Of a stretch of 37,993 nucleotides of DNA, positions 1-9,261 are shown piece by piece. The notes beneath the pieces are model-generated. The model did no database searches. It was not told the origin of the DNA and saw only the letters and a list, made by a program, of their open reading frames with translations. This DNA comes from Candidatus Buchananbacteria bacterium (GTDB lineage Bacteria; Patescibacteriota; Patescibacteriia; 2-01-FULL-39-33): contig CAIPBY010000067.1 of the NCBI GenBank assembly GCA_903863425.1, positions 1 through 37,993 of the forward strand, in the 5' to 3' direction. Within the stretch, counting starts at the first letter, position 1. Each line of letters begins with the position of its first letter. Position numbers and translations under genes: made by a program.

Positions 1-1
1 A

Positions 2-1228
2 GCGAGGGAAATTTTGGATTCTCGTGGGAATCCGACAGTGGAGGTGGAGGTTGTATTGGATAACGGACGTAAAGCTTGGGCTGGAGTGCCCTCTGGCGCC
101 TCAACTGGGTCTAGAGAGGCTTTGGAGCTTCGAGACGGCGATAAGTCGCGCTATCTTGGCAAGGGCGTGCTCAAGGCAGTCGCTAATGTAAATGATCAGA
201 TTGCGCCGAAATTAATCGGCCTGGATCCAACTGATCAAAAGGCGATTGATGACTTAATGATTCAATTGGACGGTACAGAAAATAAATCAAATTTTGGCGC
301 TAATGCCATTCTTGGCGTTTCCATGGCCGTGGCTCGTGTAGCTGCGTTTACTTCCGGTCAGCCATTATATAAATATTTAAATGGTAAATATTGGAGCGGC
401 AAGGAATTAACTTTCCCTACTCCTATGATGAATATTATGAACGGTGGCGCTCATGCCGGTTGGTCTATTGATATTCAGGAATTTATGGTCACCCCTCAGC
501 AGAAGAATGTTAAGGAGGCTGTCAGATGTGGGGCTGAAATTTTCCACGCTTTGAAGAAATTATTGGCTGAAGGTGGCTATCCGGTTACTGTCGGCGATGA
601 AGGCGGTTATGCTCCGAAGTTGCCTGGCAATGAACAAGCCATGGAATTGATTGAGAAGGCAGTGGGTGTTGCTGGATACAAAATTGGGGAAGAAGTGAAT
701 TTGGCCATTGATAGCGCTTCATCTGAATTTTTTGAAAATGGTGCCTACAATATGAAAGCTGATGGCAAGATTAGAACATCTGAGGAAATGGTGGAAATGT
801 ACGCTGAATGGTGCGAGAAGTATCCTATTCAATCCCTTGAAGACGGTTTGGCTGAAGGTGATTGGGACGGCTGGGCTAAGTTGACTGAGAAATTGGGAGA
901 AAAGATTTCTTTGGTTGGTGATGATCTGTTTGTGACTAATCCAAAAATTTTGAAAGAAGGAATTGAGAAGAAAGTCGGTAATGCAATTCTTATTAAATTA
1001 AATCAAATCGGCACGGTAAGTGAAACTATTGAGGCGATGCAATTAGCGCAGGCGAATAATTATAAATTGGCAGTATCTCATCGAAGCGGAGAAACTTGCG
1101 ATGACTTCATCGCTGATTTGTCCGTGGCTTCCGGAGCTGAATATATCAAGACTGGATCATTATCGAGAATGGATAGAGTCGCCAAGTATAATAGGTTGAT
1201 GGAGATCTGGGACGAGTTGGGGAAATAA
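2..1228 (+). CDS. eno: enolase, 5'-truncated by window edge
   Basis: Enolase interconverts 2-phosphoglycerate and phosphoenolpyruvate in lower glycolysis. The frame is open to the window edge and reads [17 protein letters not shown], the classic enolase N-terminus. The TTG at 14 used by the ORF track is therefore an internal Leu, and only a few N-terminal residues are missing. Visible motifs, numbered from that TTG, are the GDEGGYAPK loop (about 193), [17 protein letters not shown] with the catalytic Lys (about 327), SHRSGET (about 354) and IKTGS (about 378). The loop usually written GGxHADN reads GGAHAGW, and SGETED reads SGETCD; both are mild departures. A 49-bp AT-rich gap without a hairpin leads to the next gene. 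Two gpmI genes downstream supply the preceding glycolytic step. The family call is certain. Confidence 0.97.
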   Translation, partial: AREILDSRGNPTVEVEVVLDNGRKAWAGVPSGASTGSREALELRDGDKSRYLGKGVLKAVANVNDQIAPKLIGLDPTDQKAIDDLMIQLDGTENKSNFGANAILGVSMAVARVAAFTSGQPLYKYLNGKYWSGKELTFPTPMMNIMNGGAHAGWSIDIQEFMVTPQQKNVKEAVRCGAEIFHALKKLLAEGGYPVTVGDEGGYAPKLPGNEQAMELIEKAVGVAGYKIGEEVNLAIDSASSEFFENGAYNMKADGKIRTSEEMVEMYAEWCEKYPIQSLEDGLAEGDWDGWAKLTEKLGEKISLVGDDLFVTNPKILKEGIEKKVGNAILIKLNQIGTVSETIEAMQLAQANNYKLAVSHRSGETCDDFIADLSVASGAEYIKTGSLSRMDRVAKYNRLMEIWDELGK

Positions 1229-1277
1229 TTTATTCTTTTAAATATTTTAATACAGTCAAATAGAACCCCACAATTTT

Positions 1278-3080
1278 ATGAATGAGTTAAAAAGTCAGGA
1301 GTCAAATAGCAACAATACTAATTTCCAACAAATTATTGGTCGCCTCAATGAAATCAATCAAAAGATTGAGAATCAGAATTTAAGATTGAATAAATTAGAG
1401 GCCCAGTCATCATTAAGGATGCCCATGTCTGGAAATCAGAACGTTACACAGAGGAGTAATGATGAATTTTCTAAGCCATTAACTCAGCCCGTTGTTGCAA
1501 AAGTTCCTGAAACTCCCGTTCGACAGGAAAATATAGAAGAGAAAATAGCTGGCAATTGGTTTGCTAAGATTGGGATTCTGGCCGTGGTGATAGGTGTGGC
1601 TTTTTTTCTTAAATATGCTTTTGATAATAATTGGATAAACGAATATTCGCGCATTGCTATCGGAGTGATTCTTGGCGGGGCTCTTTTTGCTGTGGGTATC
1701 TGGCTGACTAAGAAATTTTTTGTTTATGGCCAGATTTTGGCTGGGGGCGGTTTGGGTATTTTGTACCTGTCGTTTTTTGCGGCTTATAATTTTTATCATC
1801 TTATTTCTTATCCTGTATCTTTTTTGGCTATTTCAATAGTGACGATCATAGCAATTTTGTTTAGTATCTATAGAGATACGCCCTCTCTGGCGTATATTGC
1901 GGTTATTATGGCTTTTTTAACCCCATTTTTACTTTGGAGCGGTGAAAATAATCAAATCGGATTGTTTACCTATAGCCTTATTTTGGATTTAGCTATTATC
2001 GCGATTTCTTTAATAAAAAAGGAACAGGTTTGGGGTTTTCTTAGCTGGTTAGGATTTATCGCTACAGAAGCAGTTTTTTTGGTCTGGCAAACGGCTTATT
2101 GGACTCAGTCTCAATTTTCTTTGACTATGTTTTTTCTGTGTTTGTTCTTCTTGATATTTTCCATTTTGCCAATTATTAAGCTCGCATTGAATAGGGATTT
2201 TATTAAGGAGGAGAGTATTGCCTATAGCCTGATAGTGGGTGGTGTATTTTTTCTTCATGCTTATTATTTAATGTTTAGCGGTAATATGGAAATCAGTGTA
2301 CTACCTTTGTTTTTGGCCGTATATTATGGCGTACTTTCTTTATTTGCTTATTTAATCAATAAGACAGAAAAGAATTTTTACAGCTTTTTTATCGCCTTAA
2401 CAATACTGTTTGCAGTTGTTTTTATTCCAATTTATTTCCATGGCCAGATGATTACTTATTTCTGGTTGTTGGAGCTTGTTTTGGTGTCTTTCTTGGCGAG
2501 TCGGTTCAAAAATGTCTCGTATATGGCAATGACAGCAATTATTGGGGTGCTTGCAGTTGTAAGATTGTTCTCTTTTGATATCTCGATAACGGGAGATTTC
2601 TTATTTAATGGAAGATTGGCATTATTTCTAACGGCTACGATTGCTTTTTATTTATCCGCCATATTTTTTACGATAGGTAAAAGAACAACAGAGAGCAAAG
2701 AAGAATTTTCATATTTCAGATCAATGCAGATAGCTGCTATTACCATGGCAAATCTTTTTACTATTTATGCCTTTAATAGAGAGATAGAATATTATTTCCA
2801 ATCAATCGACAATCATGACGCTGGAGCGATTGCTTTGTCACTTTGGTGGCTTATTTATAGTATTGTGATAATTGTGGTTGGTTTTGTCGGTAAATTTAAA
2901 AAGTTACGTTTAGGCGGATTGATTTTATTATTCTTGGCAATACTTAAGCTTTTCTTCTACGATTTGTGGAGTTTGGGTCAATTATACAGAATAGTTTCTT
3001 CCATTGCTCTTGGTGTTGTCCTATTGCTTGTGTCTTTCGGTTATCAAAAATACAAACATTTAATTAACGATTTGATTTAG
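1278..3080 (+). CDS. DUF2339 polytopic membrane protein
   Basis: This 600-residue protein begins with a Gln/Asn-rich coiled-coil-like segment (about 1-60), then a linker, then the segment IEEKIAGNWFAKIGILAVVIG. That segment opens a long run of hydrophobic helices covering the rest of the protein, by eye about 15 or more. The order 'coiled coil, xGxxWxxKIGxxxxxxGVxFFLKYA, many membrane helices' is what I know from the DUF2339 family of predicted inner-membrane proteins. No biochemical role is established for that family, and none can be read from the sequence. No catalytic motif or signal peptide is evident. ATG was chosen because it is the first start after enolase and preserves the coiled coil; no SD precedes it. 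It lies 15 bp before the next gene and is probably co-transcribed with it. Confidence 0.8.
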   Translation: MNELKSQESNSNNTNFQQIIGRLNEINQKIENQNLRLNKLEAQSSLRMPMSGNQNVTQRSNDEFSKPLTQPVVAKVPETPVRQENIEEKIAGNWFAKIGILAVVIGVAFFLKYAFDNNWINEYSRIAIGVILGGALFAVGIWLTKKFFVYGQILAGGGLGILYLSFFAAYNFYHLISYPVSFLAISIVTIIAILFSIYRDTPSLAYIAVIMAFLTPFLLWSGENNQIGLFTYSLILDLAIIAISLIKKEQVWGFLSWLGFIATEAVFLVWQTAYWTQSQFSLTMFFLCLFFLIFSILPIIKLALNRDFIKEESIAYSLIVGGVFFLHAYYLMFSGNMEISVLPLFLAVYYGVLSLFAYLINKTEKNFYSFFIALTILFAVVFIPIYFHGQMITYFWLLELVLVSFLASRFKNVSYMAMTAIIGVLAVVRLFSFDISITGDFLFNGRLALFLTATIAFYLSAIFFTIGKRTTESKEEFSYFRSMQIAAITMANLFTIYAFNREIEYYFQSIDNHDAGAIALSLWWLIYSIVIIVVGFVGKFKKLRLGGLILLFLAILKLFFYDLWSLGQLYRIVSSIALGVVLLLVSFGYQKYKHLINDLI

Positions 3081-3095
3081 GATAATAAATTTTTT

Positions 3096-3485
3096 ATGAT
3101 TTCAAAAAGTAAAAAATGGATTCTGTTTTTGCCATATTTATATTTAATTATGGTCATAATTTTGCCAATCATTCTGATGACTTTAACTCAAAATAGCAAA
3201 ATAAATATATTAGAAAAGGGAGGCATAGATTATGTGGAAATTTTCAATAATAGTTTAGATTTGATAGCCGCAATTGGTTCAATTGTATTATTTGTTTGTA
3301 CATTAATTTTTTCTTTGTTGTATATAAAAAATAATTGGAGAAACAGTAGAATAAAAGTGATTAATACTCTTGCATGGATTATTATTTATCTATTAATAAC
3401 CCTACTTCTTTTTGGTTTTTATCTGTTTATATTTTCACCGATGTGTGGTTCTTGTAGCGCTTCATTACCTATCAATACTTTTTAA
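3096..3485 (+). CDS. small three-helix membrane protein, unknown
   Basis: I do not recognise this 129-residue protein. It has three clear hydrophobic segments (about residues 9-30, 52-76 and 90-114), separated by a short loop and a basic loop. It ends in a Cys-containing tail, SPMCGSCSASLP, whose CxxC could bind metal or form a disulfide outside the membrane (inference). The coding sequence is very AT-rich. Spacing to its neighbours is 15 bp on each side, with no SD and no terminator, so it is probably part of the eno-DUF2339-gpmI transcript. It is a real gene on the basis of length, uninterrupted frame and fit between neighbours, but its function is open. Confidence 0.65.
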   Translation: MISKSKKWILFLPYLYLIMVIILPIILMTLTQNSKINILEKGGIDYVEIFNNSLDLIAAIGSIVLFVCTLIFSLLYIKNNWRNSRIKVINTLAWIIIYLLITLLLFGFYLFIFSPMCGSCSASLPINTF

Positions 3486-3499
3486 AAATCTCAAAATAA

Positions 3500-5065
3500 A
3501 TGCCAACTAAAAAACTCAAAACCTTCAAAAAAGTCATGCTTCTCATTCTCGACGGTTGGGGACTAGGCAAGGATGACGCGAGCAATCCCATTTACTTGGC
3601 GAAGACGCCATTTATCGATTCGCTTTATAAGAAATATCCCTGGACTAAACTTTGCGCTTCTGGAAAATGCGTGGGTTTGCCATCAAATCAGGTTGGTAAT
3701 TCCGAGGCCGGCCATATCAATCTTGGTGCCGGCAGAATTGTGGAGCAAGATGTGATTAAAATTTCTAAACAAATTGATACTGGAGAATTCGCCAAGAATT
3801 CGGCATTTCTCTCAGCTATTAAGCATGTGAAGAAAAATAAAAGCGCTCTTCATATCATGGGTTTACTTAGTAATGGCCAGAGTCCGCATAGCGATCCGGA
3901 TCATCTCTTGGCTCTACTTACAATGCTTCGTGAACACAAAGAAATTAAAAAAGTATATTTGCATTTATTTACTGACGGTCGTGATTCTCCGCCGAGGTCG
4001 GCGCTTAAGTCAGTCGAGGCTTTGGAGAGATTTCTCAAACCGCACGAGACAATTTGCACGGTAATTGGGCGGTTCTATGCTATGGACCGGAAAAAGGCTT
4101 GGGATCGGACCATGTTGTCGTACTATGCCATGATTGATGGTCGTAAAGCGCACAAAGCCAAGAGTCCACAGGAAGGAATTACTAGAGCTTATAATGGCAA
4201 CGTAACCGATGAATTCATCGAGCCCGTTGCTATATATCAGAAAGGCAAGATGACTCGAAGGATCTCTGACGACGATGCTATTTTATTTTTGAATCTTCGG
4301 TCTGATCGCGCCAGGCAAATGGCTAAGCCTTTTGTGCAGGATAATTTTGAGAAAAATAATTCAGGAGCGCCGAAGCGTAGAAAAGTTTTGCATAATTTAT
4401 GTTTTGTGGCCATGACCGATTTTGGCCCTGATCTTGATGGTATCTTGACTGCTTACCCATCGGAAGATGTGAAAAAAACTTTACCTATGCTTCTCGAAGG
4501 CAAAAAACAAATTTATATCGCCGAGAGCGAGAAGTATGCTCATGTCACCTTTTTCTTCAATGGCGGTTATGCTGATTTAGTCGATGGTGAAGTGAGGGTA
4601 AATATCCCATCTCCCAATGTTAGATCTTATGCGGAAACTCCAGTCATGTCCACAGGTAAAATCGTAAGTAAGATTATTTCTAGTTTGAAATCATATGATT
4701 TTATTTGCGCCAATATTGCCTGTCCGGATATGATAGGACATACTGGCGATATGAAGGCAGGAATCAAGACAGCTCACGCAGTTGACAGTTATGTTCAAAA
4801 AGTGGTCAGGTCAGCGCTAAAATTAGATTATGTCTTGATAATTACAGCAGATCATGGTAATCTTGAGTATAAGCTCAATCTAGAAACAGGGGAAATAATG
4901 ACCGAGCATACAACCAATCCAGTTCCCTGTATTTTTGTCGGTCATGGATTAAGTAAAGATTTAAAATTAGCCAAAAATTGTGTGCTAGGAAATGTAGCAC
5001 CAACAATTTTAAAACTTTTTGGTGTCAAAGGAAACAAGTTAATGAATAAGGAAAGTTTGATATAA
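3500..5065 (+). CDS. gpmI: 2,3-bisphosphoglycerate-independent phosphoglycerate mutase, copy 1
   Basis: This is a cofactor-independent phosphoglycerate mutase of the alkaline-phosphatase superfamily, interconverting 3- and 2-phosphoglycerate with two Mn ions. At 521 aa it has the usual family length. Metal and catalytic positions known from the Geobacillus enzyme are all present: Asp18 in LILDGWG, the phosphorylated Ser68 in GNSEAGH, DGRD, GRFYAMDR, RSDRAR, the Lys of SEKYAHVTFFFNGG, PDMIGHTG, TADHGN and the His of TEHTTNPVP. The substrate-loop motif normally written GGVHSH reads GQSPHSD, with a one-residue insertion. NSEAGH replaces the usual NSEVGH. It lies 16 bp before a second, divergent gpmI. 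No SD is seen; ATG at 3500 is the first start and gives the normal N-terminus. Confidence 0.96.
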   Translation: MPTKKLKTFKKVMLLILDGWGLGKDDASNPIYLAKTPFIDSLYKKYPWTKLCASGKCVGLPSNQVGNSEAGHINLGAGRIVEQDVIKISKQIDTGEFAKNSAFLSAIKHVKKNKSALHIMGLLSNGQSPHSDPDHLLALLTMLREHKEIKKVYLHLFTDGRDSPPRSALKSVEALERFLKPHETICTVIGRFYAMDRKKAWDRTMLSYYAMIDGRKAHKAKSPQEGITRAYNGNVTDEFIEPVAIYQKGKMTRRISDDDAILFLNLRSDRARQMAKPFVQDNFEKNNSGAPKRRKVLHNLCFVAMTDFGPDLDGILTAYPSEDVKKTLPMLLEGKKQIYIAESEKYAHVTFFFNGGYADLVDGEVRVNIPSPNVRSYAETPVMSTGKIVSKIISSLKSYDFICANIACPDMIGHTGDMKAGIKTAHAVDSYVQKVVRSALKLDYVLIITADHGNLEYKLNLETGEIMTEHTTNPVPCIFVGHGLSKDLKLAKNCVLGNVAPTILKLFGVKGNKLMNKESLI

Positions 5066-5081
5066 ATCTCTAAATTATTTT

Positions 5082-6680
5082 ATGTCCGATTCAAATAATT
5101 CTTCCACTCGTCCCAAGCCGGTCATTCTTATGATTCTTGACGGTTGGGGAATTGCCCCACCATCAAGGAGCAATGCCATTACTCTTGCTAAGACCTATAC
5201 CATTAGCAATTTAATTAAGACTTATCCCGCCATGACGCTTCAGGCTTCCGGAGAAGCAGTTGGTTTGTCTTGGGGTGAAATTGGCAATTCTGAAGTGGGA
5301 CATCTAAATCTTGGTTCGGGAAAGCTGGTTTATCAAAACTTGCCCAAAATTGATAAGTCTATTACTGATGGAGCGTTTTTTAAGAATGAAAAATTTTTGG
5401 CGGCCATTGATCACGCGCGCAGCAACAAATCGGCCATTCATCTTATGGGACTGGTTTCTTCTGGCAGTGTGCACAGTTCAATCGAGCATCTCTACGGCTT
5501 ATTGGAATTGTGTGCTAAGGAGAAATTCAAAAAAGTATTCATCCATGCCTTTCTTGATGGACGAGATATGCCTTTTAATTCAGGCATTGATTTTATTACC
5601 AAGATACAGCAGAAAGTGAATGAGTATAAGACTGGAAAAATTGCCACTGTTTCCGGCCGGTTTTATGCCATGGACAGGGATAATCATTATGAAAGAGTAG
5701 CGTTGGCTTATAATGCCATGGTTAATGGCGAGTCAGTAGAAAAGTTTGAAGACCCGATTGAAGCAGTAAAAGCTTCTTACGATAAAAAGGTTTATGATGA
5801 AGAATTCATCCCGGTGGTAATTACTGATGGCGGTCAGCCGATTGCCAAAATTTCTGATGGGGATAGCATAGTTTTTTTCAATTATCGTAGTGATCGAGCC
5901 AGGGAAATCACTAAGGCTTTTGTCCTTCCTGGATTTGATAAATTCGAAAGAAAATATTTGGAAAATATATATTTTGTAGCCATGACAGAGTATGAGAAGG
6001 AGCTTCCTATTGAAGTCGCCTTTCCCCAGGAAGATATTAAGGAGCCAATCGCTAAGACGATTTCTGAAGCTGGGCTTAGTCAGTTGCATATTGCTGAAAC
6101 CGAGAAGTATGCGCATGTCACTTTTTTCTTTAATGGCGGTAGGGAGGATAAATTTACGGGAGAGGATAGGATTTTGGTGCCATCGCCTCGAATTTCTTCA
6201 TATGCGGAAAAGCCGGAAATGTCTGCCAAGGAAGTTACCAAAAAAACGATCGAAGCCATGATGATAGATAAGTATGATTTCATTGTGCTTAATTTTGCTA
6301 ATGGTGATATGGTGGCTCATACAGGTAATTTGAAGGCAACCATAAAGGCTTGTCAGGTTTTGGATGATTGCGTCAAACAAATAGTGGAAATGGTTTTGGC
6401 CAAAGGAGGCGTAGTTTTGATTACGGCAGATCATGGAAATGCTGAGGAGTTAGTTAATTTGCAGTCTGGCAAAATAGATAAAGAGCACAGCACTTATCCG
6501 GTTCCCTTGATTATAGTTGGCAGGGAATGGGAAGGCAAAAATGCCGGATTAAGCGAGGTACCGAATTCTGATTTGAGTTTGGTTCAGCCGTCAGGATTGC
6601 TATCAGATGTGGCACCGACCATACTTAGGATTATGAATTTACCTCAACCGGCGGAAATGACAGGTAAAAGTTTGATTTAG
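5082..6680 (+). CDS. gpmI: 2,3-bisphosphoglycerate-independent phosphoglycerate mutase, copy 2
   Basis: This is a second complete cofactor-independent phosphoglycerate mutase (532 aa) directly behind copy 1. It carries Asp20 in MILDGWG, the nucleophile Ser70 in GNSEVGH, GSVHSS, DGRD, GRFYAMDR, NYRSDRAR, TEKYAHVTFFFNGG, GDMVAHTG, TADHGN and KEHSTYPVP, so every metal ligand known for the family is retained. It is nearer the bacterial consensus than copy 1 at the nucleophile and His-loop motifs. It differs in NFANGDMVAHTG, where PDMVGHTG is usual, and has a C-terminal insertion of roughly 15 residues after IIVGREW. Both copies look active, so a division of labour or an altered substrate for one is inference. 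It is followed after 5 bp by a glycosyltransferase gene. Confidence 0.96.
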   Translation: MSDSNNSSTRPKPVILMILDGWGIAPPSRSNAITLAKTYTISNLIKTYPAMTLQASGEAVGLSWGEIGNSEVGHLNLGSGKLVYQNLPKIDKSITDGAFFKNEKFLAAIDHARSNKSAIHLMGLVSSGSVHSSIEHLYGLLELCAKEKFKKVFIHAFLDGRDMPFNSGIDFITKIQQKVNEYKTGKIATVSGRFYAMDRDNHYERVALAYNAMVNGESVEKFEDPIEAVKASYDKKVYDEEFIPVVITDGGQPIAKISDGDSIVFFNYRSDRAREITKAFVLPGFDKFERKYLENIYFVAMTEYEKELPIEVAFPQEDIKEPIAKTISEAGLSQLHIAETEKYAHVTFFFNGGREDKFTGEDRILVPSPRISSYAEKPEMSAKEVTKKTIEAMMIDKYDFIVLNFANGDMVAHTGNLKATIKACQVLDDCVKQIVEMVLAKGGVVLITADHGNAEELVNLQSGKIDKEHSTYPVPLIIVGREWEGKNAGLSEVPNSDLSLVQPSGLLSDVAPTILRIMNLPQPAEMTGKSLI

Positions 6681-6685
6681 ATAAT

Positions 6686-8212
6686 ATGAAAGAAGCTACA
6701 GAAAAAAAGTTATTAGAAATTTTTCCGGCCCTAACTGTTTGGGTCACTTTTGTTATTGTGATAATTATTTCTTTTATAAGGCCGTTGTGGGCTATTTATT
6801 TTGTTATTGTTTTCTCGGTTTATTGGATTGTGCGATTATTTTATATGATGTATTGGCTTATCCAGTCTTGGATAATTTATAGGCGGGATAATAGAGTTGA
6901 CTGGATGGAAAGGGTTAAAGGATTAGATAAAAACTATCTCGATTATTATCATGTCGTAACCTATCCTACGCATTTGGAACCATTTGAAGTAGTAGAAAGA
7001 TCACTCTTAAAATTATTGGAAGTTGATTATCCTAAGGATCGTATTATTGTGGCTTTGGGCGGTGAGGAAAGAGACGGTGAATTTTTCCAAGATGTGGCCA
7101 GGAGGATTAAGGAAAAATTTGAAGGCAAGTTTTTTAGGTTGTTTATTACAACTCATACCTTGATGCCGGATGAGTTGGGCGGTAAAGGTGCCAACGTACA
7201 TTGCATGGAACTTAATCTAAAGAAAGAGATAGATGCTATGGCTATCCCTTATGAAAAAATAATCGTCTCTTGTTTTGATATTGAAACATTGCCCCATGTG
7301 CATTATTTCTCTTGTTTGACTTATAAATATTTGACTCATAGGAATCCTACTCATGCCAGTTATCAGCCGTTGGTTCTTTACAACAACAATATTTGGGAAT
7401 CAAACCCGGTTATAAGAGTTGTAGCTTGCGCTACCACATTTTGGCTTTTGACTGATCTGTCTAGGCCGGAGAAACTACTCACTTTTTCCTCTCATAGTAT
7501 GAGTTGGAAGATGCTAGTTGATGTCGGTTTCCATGACAAAACTATTGTGACGGAGGATTCCAGGATTTGCTTGCAGGCCATGGTAAGGTACGATGGCGAT
7601 TACGAAGTGGTTCCCATGTTTACTACCGTATCCATGGATACTGTTTATGTAGGTAAGTTTTGGAAAAGTGCCATGAATCAATATAAACAGATGCGACGTT
7701 GGGCTTGGGGCGTAGAACATTTTCCTTGGATGTGGGATAATTTTTTTGGCAAACATAAAAATACTAAAATTACATTGCGCAAGAGGTCGGCTTATTTATG
7801 GAATCAACTCGAGGGCATGTATTCTTGGGCGACAGCGCCATTACTAATTCTCATAGTTGGGCGTTTGCCTTTGTGGCTGGCCTCGCCGACTGATAAAGCC
7901 TCGGCTTTTTTCCAAAATGCTCCTAAGTCATTGGAAAATTTAATGACTCTAGGCATGATTGGCCTCATCCTTAATGCCATAATGTATACATTGATGCTTC
8001 CTAAGAAGCCGAGAGAATATAGTTTCGTAAATTATTTGATTATGGTTGCCCAATGGGTGATCTTTCCCGTTACTATGATAATTTTTGGATCCATACCAGC
8101 CGTAGATGCCCAAACTCGATTATTACTGGGAGGCAAATGGAAATTGGGATTTTGGATAACTCCAAAAATAGTTTCTAAATCAACAGTTTTAAATTCGCAA
8201 GCGGAAACATAA
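6686..8212 (+). CDS. membrane-bound family 2 glycosyltransferase (processive type)
   Basis: A 508-residue membrane glycosyltransferase with a GT-A (family 2) core. Two N-terminal hydrophobic helices (about 15-60) precede the catalytic domain, which begins at VVTYPTHLEPF. SCFDIETLPH supplies an acidic metal-binding position, TEDSRI the likely base region, and QMRRWAWG the QxxRW motif typical of processive, cellulose/hyaluronan-synthase-like enzymes. Several hydrophobic helices follow (about 375-490). This layout suggests synthesis and perhaps export of a polymer, or transfer to a lipid-linked glycan at the membrane; the sugar cannot be deduced. ATG lies 5 bp after gpmI copy 2 with no SD. It is the first gene of a run of three GT2 genes plus DUF4012. 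Confidence 0.85.
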   Translation: MKEATEKKLLEIFPALTVWVTFVIVIIISFIRPLWAIYFVIVFSVYWIVRLFYMMYWLIQSWIIYRRDNRVDWMERVKGLDKNYLDYYHVVTYPTHLEPFEVVERSLLKLLEVDYPKDRIIVALGGEERDGEFFQDVARRIKEKFEGKFFRLFITTHTLMPDELGGKGANVHCMELNLKKEIDAMAIPYEKIIVSCFDIETLPHVHYFSCLTYKYLTHRNPTHASYQPLVLYNNNIWESNPVIRVVACATTFWLLTDLSRPEKLLTFSSHSMSWKMLVDVGFHDKTIVTEDSRICLQAMVRYDGDYEVVPMFTTVSMDTVYVGKFWKSAMNQYKQMRRWAWGVEHFPWMWDNFFGKHKNTKITLRKRSAYLWNQLEGMYSWATAPLLILIVGRLPLWLASPTDKASAFFQNAPKSLENLMTLGMIGLILNAIMYTLMLPKKPREYSFVNYLIMVAQWVIFPVTMIIFGSIPAVDAQTRLLLGGKWKLGFWITPKIVSKSTVLNSQAET

Positions 8213-8220
8213 AATTAATA

Positions 8221-9258
8221 ATGAATAATAAAAAAGTCACAATTCAGATAGTCACTTGGAATAGCTTAAGGTATCTGCCGGAATGTCTTAATTCTATTTT
8301 TGTTCAAACCTTTCGAGATTTTCATGTGTTAATTATTGATAATAATTCTTGCGATGGGACAGTGCAATTTTTGAGGACTAATTATCCTGATATTTCTATT
8401 ATTCAAAACAATAAAAATTTGGGATTTCCCAAGGGCAATAATCAAGGCATTAGATTGGTTAATTCCCCTTATCTGGTTTTGTGCAATCCTGATATTATTT
8501 TGGAACCGACTTGGCTAGAGAAGGTGGTTGAGTTGGCTGACTTGCCGGAGAATTATAAATATGGTTCTTTTGGCGGAAAGCTTTTGAAGCTCAAAGTTAT
8601 CGGTGGAGATTTAAACGAAGTAGAGAAGACTGAAATTATAGATTCTTGCGGATTGAAATTACTTCGAAATCATCAAGTGGTGGAATTGGGTGGAGGTGAG
8701 GATACTAGAGCGGTTCTGACCAAACAAGATGTTTTTGGACATTCAGGAGCGTTGGTTATGTATCGCAAAGAAGCCTTGCATGATTGTATTATGAAATATA
8801 ATGGAGCGCCAGACGGAGAATGCTTTGATGAGGATTTTTTTCTTTATAAGGAAGATGTTGATCTTGCTTGGCGCATGCAATTGATGGGTTGGAAGTCATT
8901 AATGGATCCCAGTATCATTGCCTATCATGTGAGATCAACAAGCGGATCGGAAAATCAGAAAATGAAAGAAATACTGAGCAATAGGAAGACGCAATCTAAG
9001 CAGGCTAAGTTTTATTCGTATCGCAATCATTTTTTGATTTTAATTAAGAATGAATCTTTTCCTAATTTGTTGAAGTATTTTTTGCCTATTTTCTGGTATG
9101 AATTGAAAAAATTCTGCTATATTCTTTTTTTTGAAGCAGAAAGTCTGGGCTCGATAAGGCAGGTATTTTCACTTTGGTCCAAAATGCAGAAAAAGAGAAA
9201 ATTTATTTTTTCTACCATGAAAGTGGATGTTAATTATCTCAGAAGGTGGATAAATTAA
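8221..9258 (+). CDS. family 2 glycosyltransferase (rhamnosyltransferase-like)
   Basis: A soluble GT-A glycosyltransferase of 345 aa. It opens with VTIQIVTWNSLRYLPECLNSI, followed by the nucleotide-binding IIDNNSCDGT, then NLGFPKGNNQG and the metal site LCNPDI (NxD, as in WbbL-like rhamnosyltransferases). A later acidic motif, DFFLYKEDVDLAWRM, matches the acceptor/base region of this subfamily. About 90 extra residues after the core contain a hydrophobic stretch (LPIFWYELKKFCYILFF) that may associate with the membrane. It most likely adds one sugar to a surface glycan or lipid carrier; donor and acceptor are unknown. It starts 8 bp after the previous gene and ends 3 bp before the next, so the three GT2 genes are surely co-transcribed. 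Confidence 0.85.
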   Translation: MNNKKVTIQIVTWNSLRYLPECLNSIFVQTFRDFHVLIIDNNSCDGTVQFLRTNYPDISIIQNNKNLGFPKGNNQGIRLVNSPYLVLCNPDIILEPTWLEKVVELADLPENYKYGSFGGKLLKLKVIGGDLNEVEKTEIIDSCGLKLLRNHQVVELGGGEDTRAVLTKQDVFGHSGALVMYRKEALHDCIMKYNGAPDGECFDEDFFLYKEDVDLAWRMQLMGWKSLMDPSIIAYHVRSTSGSENQKMKEILSNRKTQSKQAKFYSYRNHFLILIKNESFPNLLKYFLPIFWYELKKFCYILFFEAESLGSIRQVFSLWSKMQKKRKFIFSTMKVDVNYLRRWIN

Positions 9259-9261
9259 AAT

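Noticed and set aside
14-1228. TTG at 14 as the enolase start
   Set aside because: The frame is open upstream to the edge and encodes the conserved AREIL that precedes DSRGNPT, so the TTG is an internal Leu.
5733-6434. Minus-strand ORFs within gpmI copy 2, and similar antisense ORFs elsewhere
   Set aside because: They lie opposite strongly conserved coding regions and show no recognisable domain or start signals.
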